From: Alteromonas indica
GTDB lineage: Bacteria > Pseudomonadota > Gammaproteobacteria > Enterobacterales > Alteromonadaceae
DNA length: 64,000 nt
Assembly (NCBI GenBank): GCA_003056425.1
Contig: PYVY01000002.1
Coordinates: 124,001-188,000, forward strand
Reading direction: 5' to 3'
The notes under the pieces: model-generated
Database searches by the model: none
What the model was told of the DNA's origin: nothing
Seen by the model: the letters and a program-made list of their open reading frames with translations, nothing else
Shown here: piece by piece, positions 37,835-47,225 of the stretch
How the letters are laid out: each line of letters begins with the position of its first letter
How positions within the stretch are numbered: position 1 is the stretch's first letter
Made by a program: the position numbers and the translations under genes

Positions 37835-38875
37835 CTAGGCGTGTTTGGCGCACTGGTTAAGCGGCGGCGGGGCACAGGATTTACGCTTTACCAGCGAGCA
37901 GGGTATCAGCATCCGTGAATTGGTCGATTTTGGATGCAGCAGTTTATTTAGTAATAAGCGCGCGGCTTCGCTGCCTATTTCATAGGGCTGCTGACGAATC
38001 ACGCTAATCGGGACCTTAAAATACTCAGCCATCGGAATCTCTTCAAAGCCCAGTAACGATACCTCCTGCGGTATACAGGCCCCGGCGTGTTCCAGCGCAT
38101 TGAGCACATCTATGGTAATGGCGATTTGCTGGGTAAAAAAAGCCGTGGGCGGATCGTCCCGAGCCAATAGATCCGCAATCGAGAAACCCAGACCTTGCGC
38201 ACGGCTCCAGTGTACAACTAAGGATTCGTCGACTTTGCGCTGATGCTTAGCATGGGCATCGGCAAAACCCTGATATTTTTCCAGCCGGGACGTGACTGTT
38301 TCGAACTCCTGGGTCACAAAACAAATATTCTTGTGGCCCAGTTCTATCAGGTATTCAGTCGCTTCAAATGAGGCCCGTTTGTAGTCGGCCACCACAATTC
38401 CGGTATCACAATTACTGTGTTCTACCTGAAATTGCACCACAGGGACGTGGTGCTAGGCGGTCTCTTCAATCAACGCACTATTATTGCCGCATGAAGCGAT
38501 AAAGATGCCGTCCACGTTAAGTTGTACTAATGCATTGATCGCATTTTTTTCCGTATGGGGGTCAAAGTCAGTATTATAAATAAATAAGTCATAACCTTGT
38601 TTCTTACAATAATCGTCCATGCCACGGATAGCCTGGCTGGTGTAATGGCTGGAAATGTCACGGACAATCACGCCAAGGGTACGGGTTTTATTTGTTTTCA
38701 GGCTTCGTGCAATGTTATTGGGAACATAATTCAGTTCCTTAATTACCTTTTGCAGTTTGTACTGGGTGTCTATAGACATGAAATCCAGCCGGCCATTTAA
38801 AAACTGGGATGCAGTACTTACCGATACGCCGGCTTTTGCTGCAACATCAACCAATCTTACTTTGTTTTTAGGCAT
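37835..38875 (-). pseudogene. LacI-family regulator interrupted by a single in-frame amber codon
   Basis: The minus-strand frame encodes a LacI-type regulator of about 346 codons. It has an N-terminal helix-turn-helix (VRLVDVAAKAGVSVSTASQFLNG), hinge region and sugar-binding domain (LGVIVRDISSHYTSQAI; VSLLGFEEIPMAEYF). At codon 141 a TAG (38453-38455) splits it; the frame resumes without shift (HHVPVVQFQVEH). A change from CAG would restore a Gln. Both halves are otherwise well kept, so the lesion is recent or a sequencing error. It lies 75 bp after the alginate lyase gene, which suggests it once controlled uronate or alginate genes. Internal starts could yield a C-terminal fragment only. Confidence 0.85.
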
Positions 38876-38950
38876 CTACGTTTTTCTCATGAATAAATCG
38901 CGGTCAGTTCCCCATAGAAAGCGGGTATCGTATCATACGCACTGCCATTG

Positions 38951-40072
38951 CTAATCCGAGATTGTTTCGCCAGGGTGTAATGACAGGTGCGAAAACGTTA
39001 CACGGGTATAGTTACCAGCAGCTTCGTCTTCCTCCCAGTTACCTGTGCCTGGGCACGCCGGATAGCGAAAACTTGGCGCATCCTTGGTACTGCACTGGTT
39101 GTACGCGCCAGCTTTAAAAAACAGCCAGTCGTTTTTATAACCGAGCGGATCGTCATGTTCATCAGGGTGGCCGTTAGCATCTTTGTTGTCCGCCAGATTA
39201 ATCTGATGCTTTACCGTGGGATGATTTTTAGCGGAGAACGCAAGATGCATAACATCTCCGTCTACCTTGACGGTATAACTGAATGACTCTCCTAACGCAA
39301 TTCCCTGGGTGCCAGGATCTGCCGCGTTTTCCCAACCATTACCCCAGACTGGATAATCAATGCCCGTGCGGTGGGGATCATCTTTTGGCAGATTGCGTTC
39401 ATAAGCCCAGAACACAGAACCGGTGGCGTGGCCTGGAAATTTTTTATAAAAGATTTTAAGTGGTTCGTTACCCCAGCCAAGCCCGGCTTCGTCAGTTTGC
39501 AAAGCATCAACTTTCGCTGCATGAATTTGCCCTACCACCACAGAATAGGCCGGTGGTTTTTGTGGATAACCGACATTTAGCGACACATGGTCAACCCGCA
39601 GGGTGGCCGATAGCGTTCCGCCGATTTCGGCAAACGCCTCGGGCTGCGGATTGGAGGCGAGGGCGAAATAGCCTTTACGGGAGTCGCCGGAAATCACCTG
39701 CTGGCCCTGCGCATCCAAAAATTCCTGGCGCAGTTCGCTGCGGGTATTGGTGGAGTTAGGCGAGGTAATAGCCTTATTGGGGGACGCAAACACCATATGC
39801 TGGTTATCGTCCAGATAGAAAAAATGCGCTAGCTGATAGTGTTGTAGCGCGTGCGCGCCGATCGTGTCGGCGCGGTTATCGCCGTCACCATGCAATGGCA
39901 CGGTAATACTCCAGCGCGACAGGTCGAAGACCTGGGCCGGCACGTTATCCGGCGGCGTTGACGCCCGCTCAGCGTGGTTGTTACCTGTAGGTGCTGGCCC
40001 TGAACACGCACTGGTGATCGAGGCGCTGGCTAAAACGGCGGTCAGGCAGATTATTTTGGGTGTAGTTTTCAT
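38951..40072 (-). CDS. Polysaccharide lyase family 7 alginate lyase, lipoprotein
   Basis: A 373-residue secreted lyase that cleaves alginate by beta-elimination. The leader ends in the lipobox ITSAC (Cys about residue 23), so it is probably a surface or periplasmic lipoprotein. The PL7 domain starts near FDLSRWSITVP (about 50) and holds the three family blocks: NTRSELRQEF (about 110), VVVGQIHAAK (about 185, catalytic His) and LFFKAGAYNQC (about 325, catalytic Tyr region). A possible regulator half-site (ATTGGTAAATAACA) lies 18 bp upstream of the start. It heads the minus-strand part of an alginate utilisation block. Confidence 0.93.
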   Translation of the reverse strand: MKTTPKIICLTAVLASASITSACSGPAPTGNNHAERASTPPDNVPAQVFDLSRWSITVPLHGDGDNRADTIGAHALQHYQLAHFFYLDDNQHMVFASPNKAITSPNSTNTRSELRQEFLDAQGQQVISGDSRKGYFALASNPQPEAFAEIGGTLSATLRVDHVSLNVGYPQKPPAYSVVVGQIHAAKVDALQTDEAGLGWGNEPLKIFYKKFPGHATGSVFWAYERNLPKDDPHRTGIDYPVWGNGWENAADPGTQGIALGESFSYTVKVDGDVMHLAFSAKNHPTVKHQINLADNKDANGHPDEHDDPLGYKNDWLFFKAGAYNQCSTKDAPSFRYPACPGTGNWEEDEAAGNYTRVTFSHLSLHPGETISD

Positions 40073-40089
40073 ATAAGCATCACAACATC

Positions 40090-40103
40090 ATTGGTAAATA
40101 ACA
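40090..40103. promoter_or_regulatory. Candidate alginate-regulon operator upstream of the PL7 gene
   Basis: ATTGGTAAATAACA differs by one inserted A from the ATTGGTAATAACA start of the 21-bp repeat at 41507 and 44040. It lies 18-31 bp upstream of the lyase ATG, within the likely leader or promoter. Confidence 0.45.
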
Positions 40104-40266
40104 GTTTCCAGCGAGGTAGCGTGAAACAAAAGGTGGGTGGCCTATTGCTGGAACAGAGCAATAGGCCATCACTTTGCTACCCACTGACGTAAACAGGGTC
40201 GAGGCTGGGCGGGATAATTTTGATGGTGCCGGCCAGCCATGGTAGAACCTGGGACGGTTGACTAGC

Positions 40267-40980
40267 TTACCAACGCGCCCGCACTCCTACCGTATAGCGG
40301 CGATCTGATTCACTGTACTGCCAGATACTACCCAGCTCAGACAGTTGTATGGTGGGCTCGCCGGTTAAATTGACCGCATTGGCCACGACCGTTATGTTGT
40401 CGTTAATATCGTAACTGGCTGACACATCTAACTGGCCTTGGGCATCCCGGTAGTTATTACCCAGGGTAGGGTCGTAAAACGGTTCATCGGCTTCGGTGCG
40501 ATTATATATACCGGTAGCCAACGCCCCCACAGGACGTACCCGTTTCTCATCCTGGGTATCCAGGTACTTATCTCGCCAGTTATAGGCTAAACGAACCTGA
40601 AAGCCTGAATGCTCCCAATATACCTGGCCGTTAAAAGTATGGTTGGAAATGTCCAATAGCGGATTTCCATCCGGTTGTTCACTATCAGCATAGGTGTAGT
40701 TGGTACTAATCCCTAAGCCAGACAGCAAACCCGGTAAGAACGTAAACTGCTGCTGATACGCCAGTTCTACGCCGGCAATTTTGCCGCTTCCGCCGTTTAC
40801 ATCAGTATCGATAACAATTCCGGTTAAGCCCGCGGCCTGCTGAGCTTTAACATACGCCAGGTCCTGATCCGCTGCCGCATAATTTACGCTCGACTGGCTA
40901 ACCCCAGCAGTATCCAGTAAGCATACATTGATATATTCAGTTACGTTCTGGCCCGATACGGTATTATTGCTGATTAACAT
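40267..40980 (-). pseudogene. C-terminal fragment of a TonB-dependent receptor
   Basis: The 237 residues correspond to the last quarter of a PUL-type TonB receptor barrel. They include TVSGQNVTEYIN, GVELAYQQQFTFLPGLLSGLGISTNYTYADS, NWRDKYL, QLDVSASYDINDNITVVANAVNLTGEP and the terminal strand RRYTVGVRARW ending in an aromatic residue. Signal peptide, plug and most strands are missing; the upstream frame reaches a stop 19 codons earlier through unrelated sequence. It is therefore a remnant of a deleted receptor gene that probably served alginate oligomers alongside the neighbouring lyase. Confidence 0.85.
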
Positions 40981-41218
40981 GACCCCTTGGTGAAGTAACG
41001 TAATTAAAATCGCTTGGGTGCGTCAGTCTTTCCCAAATGACCCTGCCTTAGTTCAGGCATTGCCGGGCACGCTTTATGTGCAAGGCGCAAGCGAGGGCCA
41101 ATGCGGGGGGATGTGCAGAGAACGTGCTGATACATTGACCGCCAGTTGACTGGCTTGGCAGCGATTCCGGGGACTCACCGGTAAATAGGCTGAAGTAATA
41201 CCGGTTGGAGGCATCTGT

Positions 41219-41231
41219 ATTACCAATTGGT
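41219..41231. promoter_or_regulatory. Palindromic ATTGGT-type site upstream of receptor fragment
   Basis: ACCAATTGGT (41222-41231) is a perfect palindrome, and on the minus strand ATTGGTAAT extends it to 41219. It joins the same half-site that recurs in this block and is similar to UxuR/ExuR-type GntR operators. Confidence 0.4.
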
Positions 41232-41465
41232 CGAAGCGAACTAAGAAAATAATTTACCAAAAGAAATCGATCCCCTTGAGCCTCAAAAGACCTTTTTTAC
41301 CTTTCTGGGTAGTCGCTATAAAATTTAATAAAATCTATATATAACAATATGATAGGATATTTTTAAGTGTTGTTCTGCCTGCTTTTTAATCTATAGAAGA
41401 GGCGAAAAATGAACCCTGATAACAGAAAAAATAAGCGTTTTTTACAAAAATCCATTAACAAATAT

Positions 41466-41492
41466 TTGACAGTGGCGCGGCGCAAGTATACT
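41466..41492 (+). promoter_or_regulatory. Sigma-70 promoter of the dehydrogenase gene
   Basis: A perfect -35 TTGACA (41466-41471) is followed by TATACT (41487-41492). The spacing is short at 15 bp; TACTGT at 17 bp is the alternative. The 21-bp operator begins about 15 bp downstream. Confidence 0.5.
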
Positions 41493-41506
41493 GTTTGGAT
41501 ATGACT

Positions 41507-41527
41507 ATTGGTAATAACATTTGGTTG
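41507..41527. promoter_or_regulatory. Operator copy 1 (perfect 21-bp repeat)
   Basis: These 21 bp, beginning ATTGGTAATAA and ending TTTGGTTG, are identical to 44040-44060. The site lies just downstream of the dehydrogenase promoter, a classic repressor position. The likely binder is the GntR regulator encoded at 47826-48557. Confidence 0.7.
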
Positions 41528-41722
41528 AACTTATATGACGAAGCAGGCAACACGTCGCAACCAAGGTAAGTAAGCGAATCCCGGCGCAGTACTATCCCTT
41601 ATTGAGTAAGTCGTTATCGCCGTTTCGCCAGTGCCAATAGTACGTTTAACCAACACGTACCCAGTACAATATTAATCGGGAAGTTTCTTTACGTTTCTGC
41701 CAGCAAATTTTAGGAGTTATTT

Positions 41723-42601
41723 ATGTCAAAACCTGTTATTGGATTTATCGGTCTTGGATTAATGGGCGGTAACATGGCCGAAAATCTACAGAATAAAGGC
41801 TATGAACTGATTGTCATGGACTTAGACCAAAAGGCTGTAGATAAGTGCGTTGACCGTGGAGCTAAAGCGGCTACTTCAGGTAAAGCGCTGGCCGAAGCAA
41901 GCGATATCGTTATGTTGTGTTTGACCACTTCTAATATCGTAGAAAAAGTTATTTATGGCGACGAAGGCGTATTGGCTGGCATCAAAAAAGATTCAGTGGT
42001 TGTCGACTTTGGTACTTCTATACCGGCATCGACCCGGAAAATTGGTGCAGACCTGGCGCAAAAGGGCGCAGGTATGATTGATGCACCACTGGGCCGTACC
42101 CCCGCCCATGCTAAAGAAGGCAAACTAAATATTATGGCTGCTGGTGACCTGGCAACATTTGAGAAGGTGAAGCCAGTATTGCAAGAGCAAGGCGAAAACG
42201 TGTTTCACCTGGGCGAACTAGGCGCAGGCCACACCACCAAACTTATCAATAACTTTATGGGCATGACCACCGTATGCGCCATGTCCCAGGCTTTTGCGGT
42301 GGCAGATAAAGCCGGCGTAGATCGTCAGCAATTATTCGACATTATGTCTACCGGCCCTTCCAGTTCACCGTTTATGCAATTTTGCAAAAATTACGCGGTA
42401 GATAACGTAAGCGACCTGGGTTTCTCAATTGCTAATGCGAACAAAGATTTAGGCTATTTCTTACAAATGGTTGACGATCTTGGCACGCAGTCAAAGATTG
42501 CCGAAGGCTCGTCTGCGAACCTGCAAGCGGCTTTCGATGCTGGCCTAGGTGACGGCAATGTACCTGAGATTTATGACTATTTCCGCGATTTGAAAAAATA
42601 G
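41723..42601 (+). CDS. Beta-hydroxyacid dehydrogenase family protein, probable DEH reductase
   Basis: A 292-residue NAD(P)-dependent enzyme of the 3-hydroxyisobutyrate/tartronate-semialdehyde reductase family. N-terminal motif IGFIGLGLMGGNMAENL (residues 6-22) binds the cofactor; DAPLGRTPAHAKEGKL (about 117) is the substrate region; the catalytic Lys is in GAGHTTKLINNFMG (about 171). Members in alginate loci reduce 4-deoxy-L-erythro-5-hexoseulose uronate (DEH) to 2-keto-3-deoxygluconate. The neighbours (PL7 lyase, KdgF, TonB receptor) support that role over garR-like function. AGGAG lies 8 bp ahead of the ATG. Confidence 0.85.
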   Translation: MSKPVIGFIGLGLMGGNMAENLQNKGYELIVMDLDQKAVDKCVDRGAKAATSGKALAEASDIVMLCLTTSNIVEKVIYGDEGVLAGIKKDSVVVDFGTSIPASTRKIGADLAQKGAGMIDAPLGRTPAHAKEGKLNIMAAGDLATFEKVKPVLQEQGENVFHLGELGAGHTTKLINNFMGMTTVCAMSQAFAVADKAGVDRQQLFDIMSTGPSSSPFMQFCKNYAVDNVSDLGFSIANANKDLGYFLQMVDDLGTQSKIAEGSSANLQAAFDAGLGDGNVPEIYDYFRDLKK

Positions 42602-42737
42602 TCAGCGGGCGACATAAGGTGTCGCTATAGCCGGGTAGGCTTAGCATGACTATCAGGCTGCCCGGATCAGTATATTGAATTACACATTGAACAGTCGTAA
42701 GGCTGTTTTTTGTGATATGCCAGCAGGAGAAACACTA

Positions 42738-43082
42738 ATGGAAAAACAAAGCGAACATTTTTTATTTGCCGACAAAACAGAAATTGAAGACTTAGGTAAC
42801 GGTCTTAAACGACAGATGCTGGGCTACAATCATGAATTGATGGCAGTAAAAATCTGGTTTGATAAAGGCGCCCAGGGCTATACCCACAAACACCGCCATT
42901 CACAGGTAACGTATGTCCTGGAAGGTGAGTTTCATTTCACCATAGGCGAGGAAACCACGGTGCTAAAAGCCGGGGATAGCTGTTTGATTCCACCGCACGT
43001 AGACCATGGTGCTATTTGCCATACCGGTGGCATTCTTATCGACACCTTTAGCCCGGCCCGCGAAGATTTTTTAAAGCCGTAA
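42738..43082 (+). CDS. kdgF: KdgF-type cupin, unsaturated uronate isomerase
   Basis: A 114-residue single-domain cupin. KdgF speeds conversion of unsaturated monouronates from pectin or alginate lyases into the linear keto form (DEH). Cupin motif 1 is HKHRHSQVTYVLEGEFHF and motif 2 is LIPPHVDHGAICHTGG; the His residues should bind a metal. The start ATG 42738 was chosen because AGGAGA lies 7 bp upstream; the longer frame from 42675 lacks this. It lies 136 bp after the dehydrogenase gene, so both probably form one transcript acting in consecutive steps. Confidence 0.9.
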   Translation: MEKQSEHFLFADKTEIEDLGNGLKRQMLGYNHELMAVKIWFDKGAQGYTHKHRHSQVTYVLEGEFHFTIGEETTVLKAGDSCLIPPHVDHGAICHTGGILIDTFSPAREDFLKP

Positions 43083-43245
43083 TAACGTGCACGCGTAACC
43101 AGGGGCCAGCTAATAGCAGGGGCCAGGTTCGCTGGTCGCAGAGGCAGCCCCTATACCTGACCTGGCAACGCTGAGTTGCCGGGGCTGGGCATGGTATTTT
43201 TTATGGTACAAGGCCTTGGTATAGCTCATCTTCACTACGTCAATT

Positions 43246-43512
43246 CACCTCGACTCAACTCACCTTGACTCAACCCACCTTGACTCAACCCACCTTGACT
43301 CAACCCACCTTGACTCAACCCACCTTGACTCAACCCACCTTGACTCAACCCACCTTGACTCAACCCACCTCGATTCAACCTACCTCGATTCAACCTACCT
43401 CGATTCAACCCACCTCGATTCAACCTACCTCGATTCAACCTACCTCGATTCAACCTACCTCGATTCAACCTACCTCGATTCAACCTACCTCGATTCAACC
43501 TACCTCGATTCA
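43246..43512. repeat. 15-bp tandem array, about 17.8 copies
   Basis: Two blocks of near-identical units: CACCTTGACTCAACC in the left half (one diverged leading unit, then seven) and TACCTCGATTCAACC in the right half (ten, some starting with C), then a 12-bp partial unit. The sharp change of type in the middle indicates block-wise expansion. There are no spacers, so it is not CRISPR. Confidence 0.95.
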
Positions 43513-44039
43513 CGTCAGCGCTAACATTTAGCATGTACGTTACCTGCTCTTCGGCTTGATAGGCAGAGGTGGACCGTTACCGCAAGTCTGGGTAACCACC
43601 GACAAGGCGCCCAGCCTGGTTATCGTTGTGCTATATGGCGCCTTGCACTTCACCGGCCTACGTTAGCCCCCGAACAAGATTTCGCTACAACCAGGTGTTG
43701 TGGGCACGTTGTGTAATACAGACAGCACCGTCCTCACGATAGATAACCCGCCAGTCACTTCGCTAATGTGGCGCATTGTGTCAGGTAAAAAGGATTTACT
43801 GCGGCGGTTAACCTGTTAACCACCCGTCTATTTAGTTCTGGTTAACCAAAAAAATTTAGTAAATAACAGCCCTGCCAGCGTCCAAATCAACAATTACACC
43901 CAAAATGGGTTTAATCATTTCCTTACTTTATCCATTCCCAAATTAGATACTAAAACAAAGTAAATAAATTTATATATAAAAATCAATCATCTATCTATGA
44001 TTTTTGACGGTCAAACCAAACACGTAGCCGGCATGCCAA

Positions 44040-44087
44040 ATTGGTAATAACATTTGGTTGTTAAATTTTCATATTTTTATTACCAAT
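44040..44087. promoter_or_regulatory. Operator copy 2 with inverted arm, upstream of the TonB receptor gene
   Basis: 44040-44060 repeats exactly the 21 bp of 41507-41527. A second copy of ATTGGTAATAA lies inverted at 44077-44087. The inverted arms end just before a -35-like TTGACC (44091-44096), so occupancy would block RNA polymerase. The ATG is at 44205. Confidence 0.7.
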
Positions 44088-44204
44088 AGGTTGACCTTTG
44101 ATAATATTGTTGTAATTATAATGTAAGTCATTTGTAAAATAAGAACGCCTTTACAGTTTGAGGATTCAAACGAAAGGGCTTTGATCAACTCACGGGGAAC
44201 AGCC

Positions 44205-47165
44205 ATGAGACACAAACTATCGAAAATAAGCTTGGTGATACTTTCTGCTACAACTATGGGCGCTACAGGAATGGCATATGCTCAGGAGGCAGAAACGGAA
44301 GAGGTTGACGATGTAGAGGTTATTGAAGTATCAGGTATTCGCCAGTCCTTGACGAATGCGCTTGCTGAAAAGCGTTCTGCCGATAGTTTGGTCGAAGTTA
44401 TCCAAGCCGTGGATATTGGTAAATTACCAGACCAAAACCTGGCAGAAGTACTGGAAAATGTTACCGGTATTCAGATTACCCGTGAGGCAGGTGTGGGTAC
44501 GGGTGTGCAGATTCGGGGCACCAATGCTAACCGTACCGAAATTAATGGTGTATCGACAGTGGGCTCAGGCTCTGGCCGTAGTGGGATTGATTTTGAAGAT
44601 GTTTCTGCTGCGATTATTTCCGCAGTAGAGGTCATAAAATCGCCTGAAGCCAAAACCATTGAAGGCTCGGTGGGCGGCACAATTAACCTGCGTACTATCC
44701 GGCCTTTGCAGCTCGAAGACACTTTAGGCTCGCTTCGGGTGCAGGGTGAAGATAGCAGTTTATCTACTGATGGTATTATGCCGCGCATTTCAGGTGCCTG
44801 GGGCGATAACTGGGAAACCGATGCAGGTAAGTTTGGGGTGGTCATAAGCGGCGGCTATAGTGAACAGGATGTAACAGCATTTAGGCCCCGCGCTGACCGC
44901 GATAATCTGGTCAGTGCAGATAGCGGTGTACCCAGTGCACAGGAATTTGATTTCCTGCCGATCCAGTTTTTAAACCAGGATTACGATAACTACGAGTACG
45001 AAACAAAAAATTTCGCGGGGACGTTGGAATGGGCCCCGAACGATAATATCAAAGTTTATTTTGATGCCGTGCTAAACGATCAGGAGCGTCGTCAGGAGAG
45101 CTCCCGGGTACAGGCATCAGGTATCAGTGATTTAACCGATGTGTCGATTCCAGATGCTTTTGAAACAGTAAACTTCGGAGTACTGGATGGCCAGGACCTT
45201 GGCAGTATTCAGGCAGCGCTACGCGGCGTCATCCCGGTAACCGAAAGCGGTAGCGATCCAAACCTGCGTTTCTCTAGCGATACTAATTCGCGGTTAACTG
45301 AAACAGAAATATTCAGAATTGGGGGCGAATGGCAAGGCGAAAGGTTGTTTGTTAGTGTCGAAGCGTCTTCGTCTAACGCCGATTCCACAACCCCAAGCTT
45401 TAACACCACACTTAACTTCATTAACCCGAACGAGCCGGTGAATTCGTCGAACGAGAATGGTACACCGTTAGCGTATGATTTATCTAACGGCGCATTGTCG
45501 TACGGCATTGCAGATGGTCTGGCTAATGCGCCAACCGCACAGCAATTACTCGATCCGGCAAACGTCATGCTGCGCGATGTCAACATTGGTCAGGATGTCA
45601 CCGAAAACTCAGAAGACGCCTTCCGTACTGACTTTGTTTATTATTTTGACGATATTATTACGTCGGTGGATTTTGGTTATCGATACAGCAAAACCACTAG
45701 CATGTCGGACCAGGTGCGCGCCAACGTAGGCTTACGTGATTATGATGAGAGCCCACGGGGTGACTTGTTTGCTGATATTCTGACTGCCGGCCCTGACAAC
45801 TTTAATGATGCAGACGGCCGCGAGCTATATATTCGCGACTTTTTACTGATTAATCCTGAACTGGCCAGCTCTAATCCTGATGCAGTGTTAGATTCGCTTA
45901 ATAACGCTATTACCGCCAATAACGCGATCACCGGGGCCGAGCGCGAAGCGATTAGTTCACCTACCTCACAGGTTAACGCCTTCTTTGATATCGAAGAGGT
46001 TACCCATGCTTTGTATGCTCAGGGTAACTTTGAATACGGCATGTTCCGCGGTAATTTTGGCTTACGTTATTTGGAAACTGAAGTTGAGTCAGTAGGTAAT
46101 TCTGTAACACTGGATAATGATGGCAACGAAGTGATAAGCCAGGTGCAGTCATCAGGTGATTATGACTTTTTACTGCCCCGCTTCAACGTTACCGCCAACG
46201 TTCATGATGATGTGATACTGCGCCTGGGTTGGTCAAAAGATATTCGTCGCCCAGATTTCAGCGACCTTTCTACTTCGGTAACGTATAGCACCAGCCCTAA
46301 TACACCGATTTCAATTGGTAATCCGGGTTTGCTGCCAGAAGAAGTTACCTCGTTTGATATTTCGGCTGAATGGTACTTTGCTCCCGCTGCGCTGCTAAGT
46401 ATCGGTTACTTCCATAAAGAACGTGAAGACTTACATGTGACCCAACAGGTAGACCCGTACGAAGATCCTACCACCGGCTACCGGGATATTACTGGCCCCA
46501 CCTGTGAAGATGGCGGTTTATTTAACCCGATTGCAGATATCAATGTGTTCGGGCCAGATCCAGGTGTAGGCTTGTGTGTACCCACACAAACCACCACTAA
46601 TGATTCCGGTAAAACCACCCAAAAGGGTATAGAGATGGCTTTCCAGTATGACCTGTCTAATTTTGAAGGTGATCTGGGCTGGGCATCCGGTTTTGGTTTG
46701 TTAGCCAACTATACCTATCAGGAATTCTCCGGGGGTGAGGCGATTGATACCGCTACGAGCCGTGCTGCGAGCGTATTTGCCGCTACTACGGGTATTGACG
46801 ATATTCAGGTTACCGCAGTGCAGTCTTTGCTGGATCTGTCGGAAAACTCGTACAACATTACCTTGTTCTATGAAAAATACGGTTTATCGGTAAGAACCCG
46901 TTATACCTGGCGTGAAGCCTATCGTTCAACTGACTTTGGCAGTACCTCAAGCTTCCCATGGGGGTTCCCAGTGGTACAGGAAGACCGTGGCCAACTAAAT
47001 GCCAGTGTTAACTACGATGTGAACGATCAGTTCTCGGTAGGGGTTGAAGCCGTCAACCTGACCGAGTCAGAAGTTGAGCAGTCTTGCGTTACCGAAGGTG
47101 CGTTACTGTGCTTCCAAGGCCTAACTGACCGCCGTATTACGTTTGGTGTGACTTACACCTACTAA
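44205..47165 (+). CDS. TonB-dependent receptor, PUL type (probable alginate oligosaccharide receptor)
   Basis: A 986-residue outer-membrane receptor. After a signal peptide ending near MAYAQE comes a short TonB-box-like segment (EVIEVSGIRQSL), the plug (about 55-200; AVDIGKLPDQNLAEVLENVTGIQI, VEVIKSPEAKTIEGSVGGTINL) and a 22-strand barrel ending RRITFGVTYTY. It belongs to the large TonB-receptor group used by Alteromonadales and Xanthomonads for polysaccharide fragments. The start ATG 44205 has GGGGA 7 bp upstream and gives a normal signal peptide; a TTG at 44181 is less likely. It probably imports alginate oligomers made by the PL7 lyase. Confidence 0.92.
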   Translation: MRHKLSKISLVILSATTMGATGMAYAQEAETEEVDDVEVIEVSGIRQSLTNALAEKRSADSLVEVIQAVDIGKLPDQNLAEVLENVTGIQITREAGVGTGVQIRGTNANRTEINGVSTVGSGSGRSGIDFEDVSAAIISAVEVIKSPEAKTIEGSVGGTINLRTIRPLQLEDTLGSLRVQGEDSSLSTDGIMPRISGAWGDNWETDAGKFGVVISGGYSEQDVTAFRPRADRDNLVSADSGVPSAQEFDFLPIQFLNQDYDNYEYETKNFAGTLEWAPNDNIKVYFDAVLNDQERRQESSRVQASGISDLTDVSIPDAFETVNFGVLDGQDLGSIQAALRGVIPVTESGSDPNLRFSSDTNSRLTETEIFRIGGEWQGERLFVSVEASSSNADSTTPSFNTTLNFINPNEPVNSSNENGTPLAYDLSNGALSYGIADGLANAPTAQQLLDPANVMLRDVNIGQDVTENSEDAFRTDFVYYFDDIITSVDFGYRYSKTTSMSDQVRANVGLRDYDESPRGDLFADILTAGPDNFNDADGRELYIRDFLLINPELASSNPDAVLDSLNNAITANNAITGAEREAISSPTSQVNAFFDIEEVTHALYAQGNFEYGMFRGNFGLRYLETEVESVGNSVTLDNDGNEVISQVQSSGDYDFLLPRFNVTANVHDDVILRLGWSKDIRRPDFSDLSTSVTYSTSPNTPISIGNPGLLPEEVTSFDISAEWYFAPAALLSIGYFHKEREDLHVTQQVDPYEDPTTGYRDITGPTCEDGGLFNPIADINVFGPDPGVGLCVPTQTTTNDSGKTTQKGIEMAFQYDLSNFEGDLGWASGFGLLANYTYQEFSGGEAIDTATSRAASVFAATTGIDDIQVTAVQSLLDLSENSYNITLFYEKYGLSVRTRYTWREAYRSTDFGSTSSFPWGFPVVQEDRGQLNASVNYDVNDQFSVGVEAVNLTESEVEQSCVTEGALLCFQGLTDRRITFGVTYTY

Positions 47166-47190
47166 CCTTTAATTCAGGTGTCTCCCTGTT

Positions 47191-47225
47191 AAAAAGCAAA
47201 CCCATCCGGGTTTGCTTTTTTTTTT
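47191..47225 (+). terminator. Terminator of the TonB receptor gene
   Basis: AAGCAAACCC-ATCC-GGGTTTGCTT followed by a long T-run, 25 bp after the stop codon. Confidence 0.92.

Larger units (their letters stand above)
40981..41722. other. Intergenic region between receptor fragment and dehydrogenase gene
   Basis: About 740 bp. The left part presumably replaced the 5' three-quarters of the receptor gene. The right part is A/T-rich and carries the dehydrogenase promoter and an operator. Short frames here (for example 41048-41260 minus) show no protein-like features. Confidence 0.55.
43083..44204. other. 1.1-kb non-coding region between kdgF and the TonB receptor gene
   Basis: Holds a 15-bp tandem array (43246-43512), then about 500 bp with no recognisable feature, an A/T-rich segment and the receptor promoter with its operator arms. 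Reading frames along the array are open on both strands only because the unit is a multiple of three. Confidence 0.65.

Noticed and set aside
37835-38440. C-terminal half of the LacI regulator as an independent gene
   Set aside because: It is in frame with the upstream helix-turn-helix half and separated by a single TAG, so it is one broken gene.
41048-41260. 70-codon minus-strand frame upstream of the receptor remnant
   Set aside because: No similarity to a receptor plug or signal peptide and no ribosome site.
43246-43512. CRISPR array
   Set aside because: Units are 15 bp and contiguous with no spacers, and no cas genes are present.
43235-43534. Long open frames on both strands through the 15-bp array (TQPTL/IQPTS and RGRLN repeats)
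   Set aside because: The unit is a multiple of three without stops, so open frames arise automatically. There is no ribosome site, signal peptide or flanking domain.
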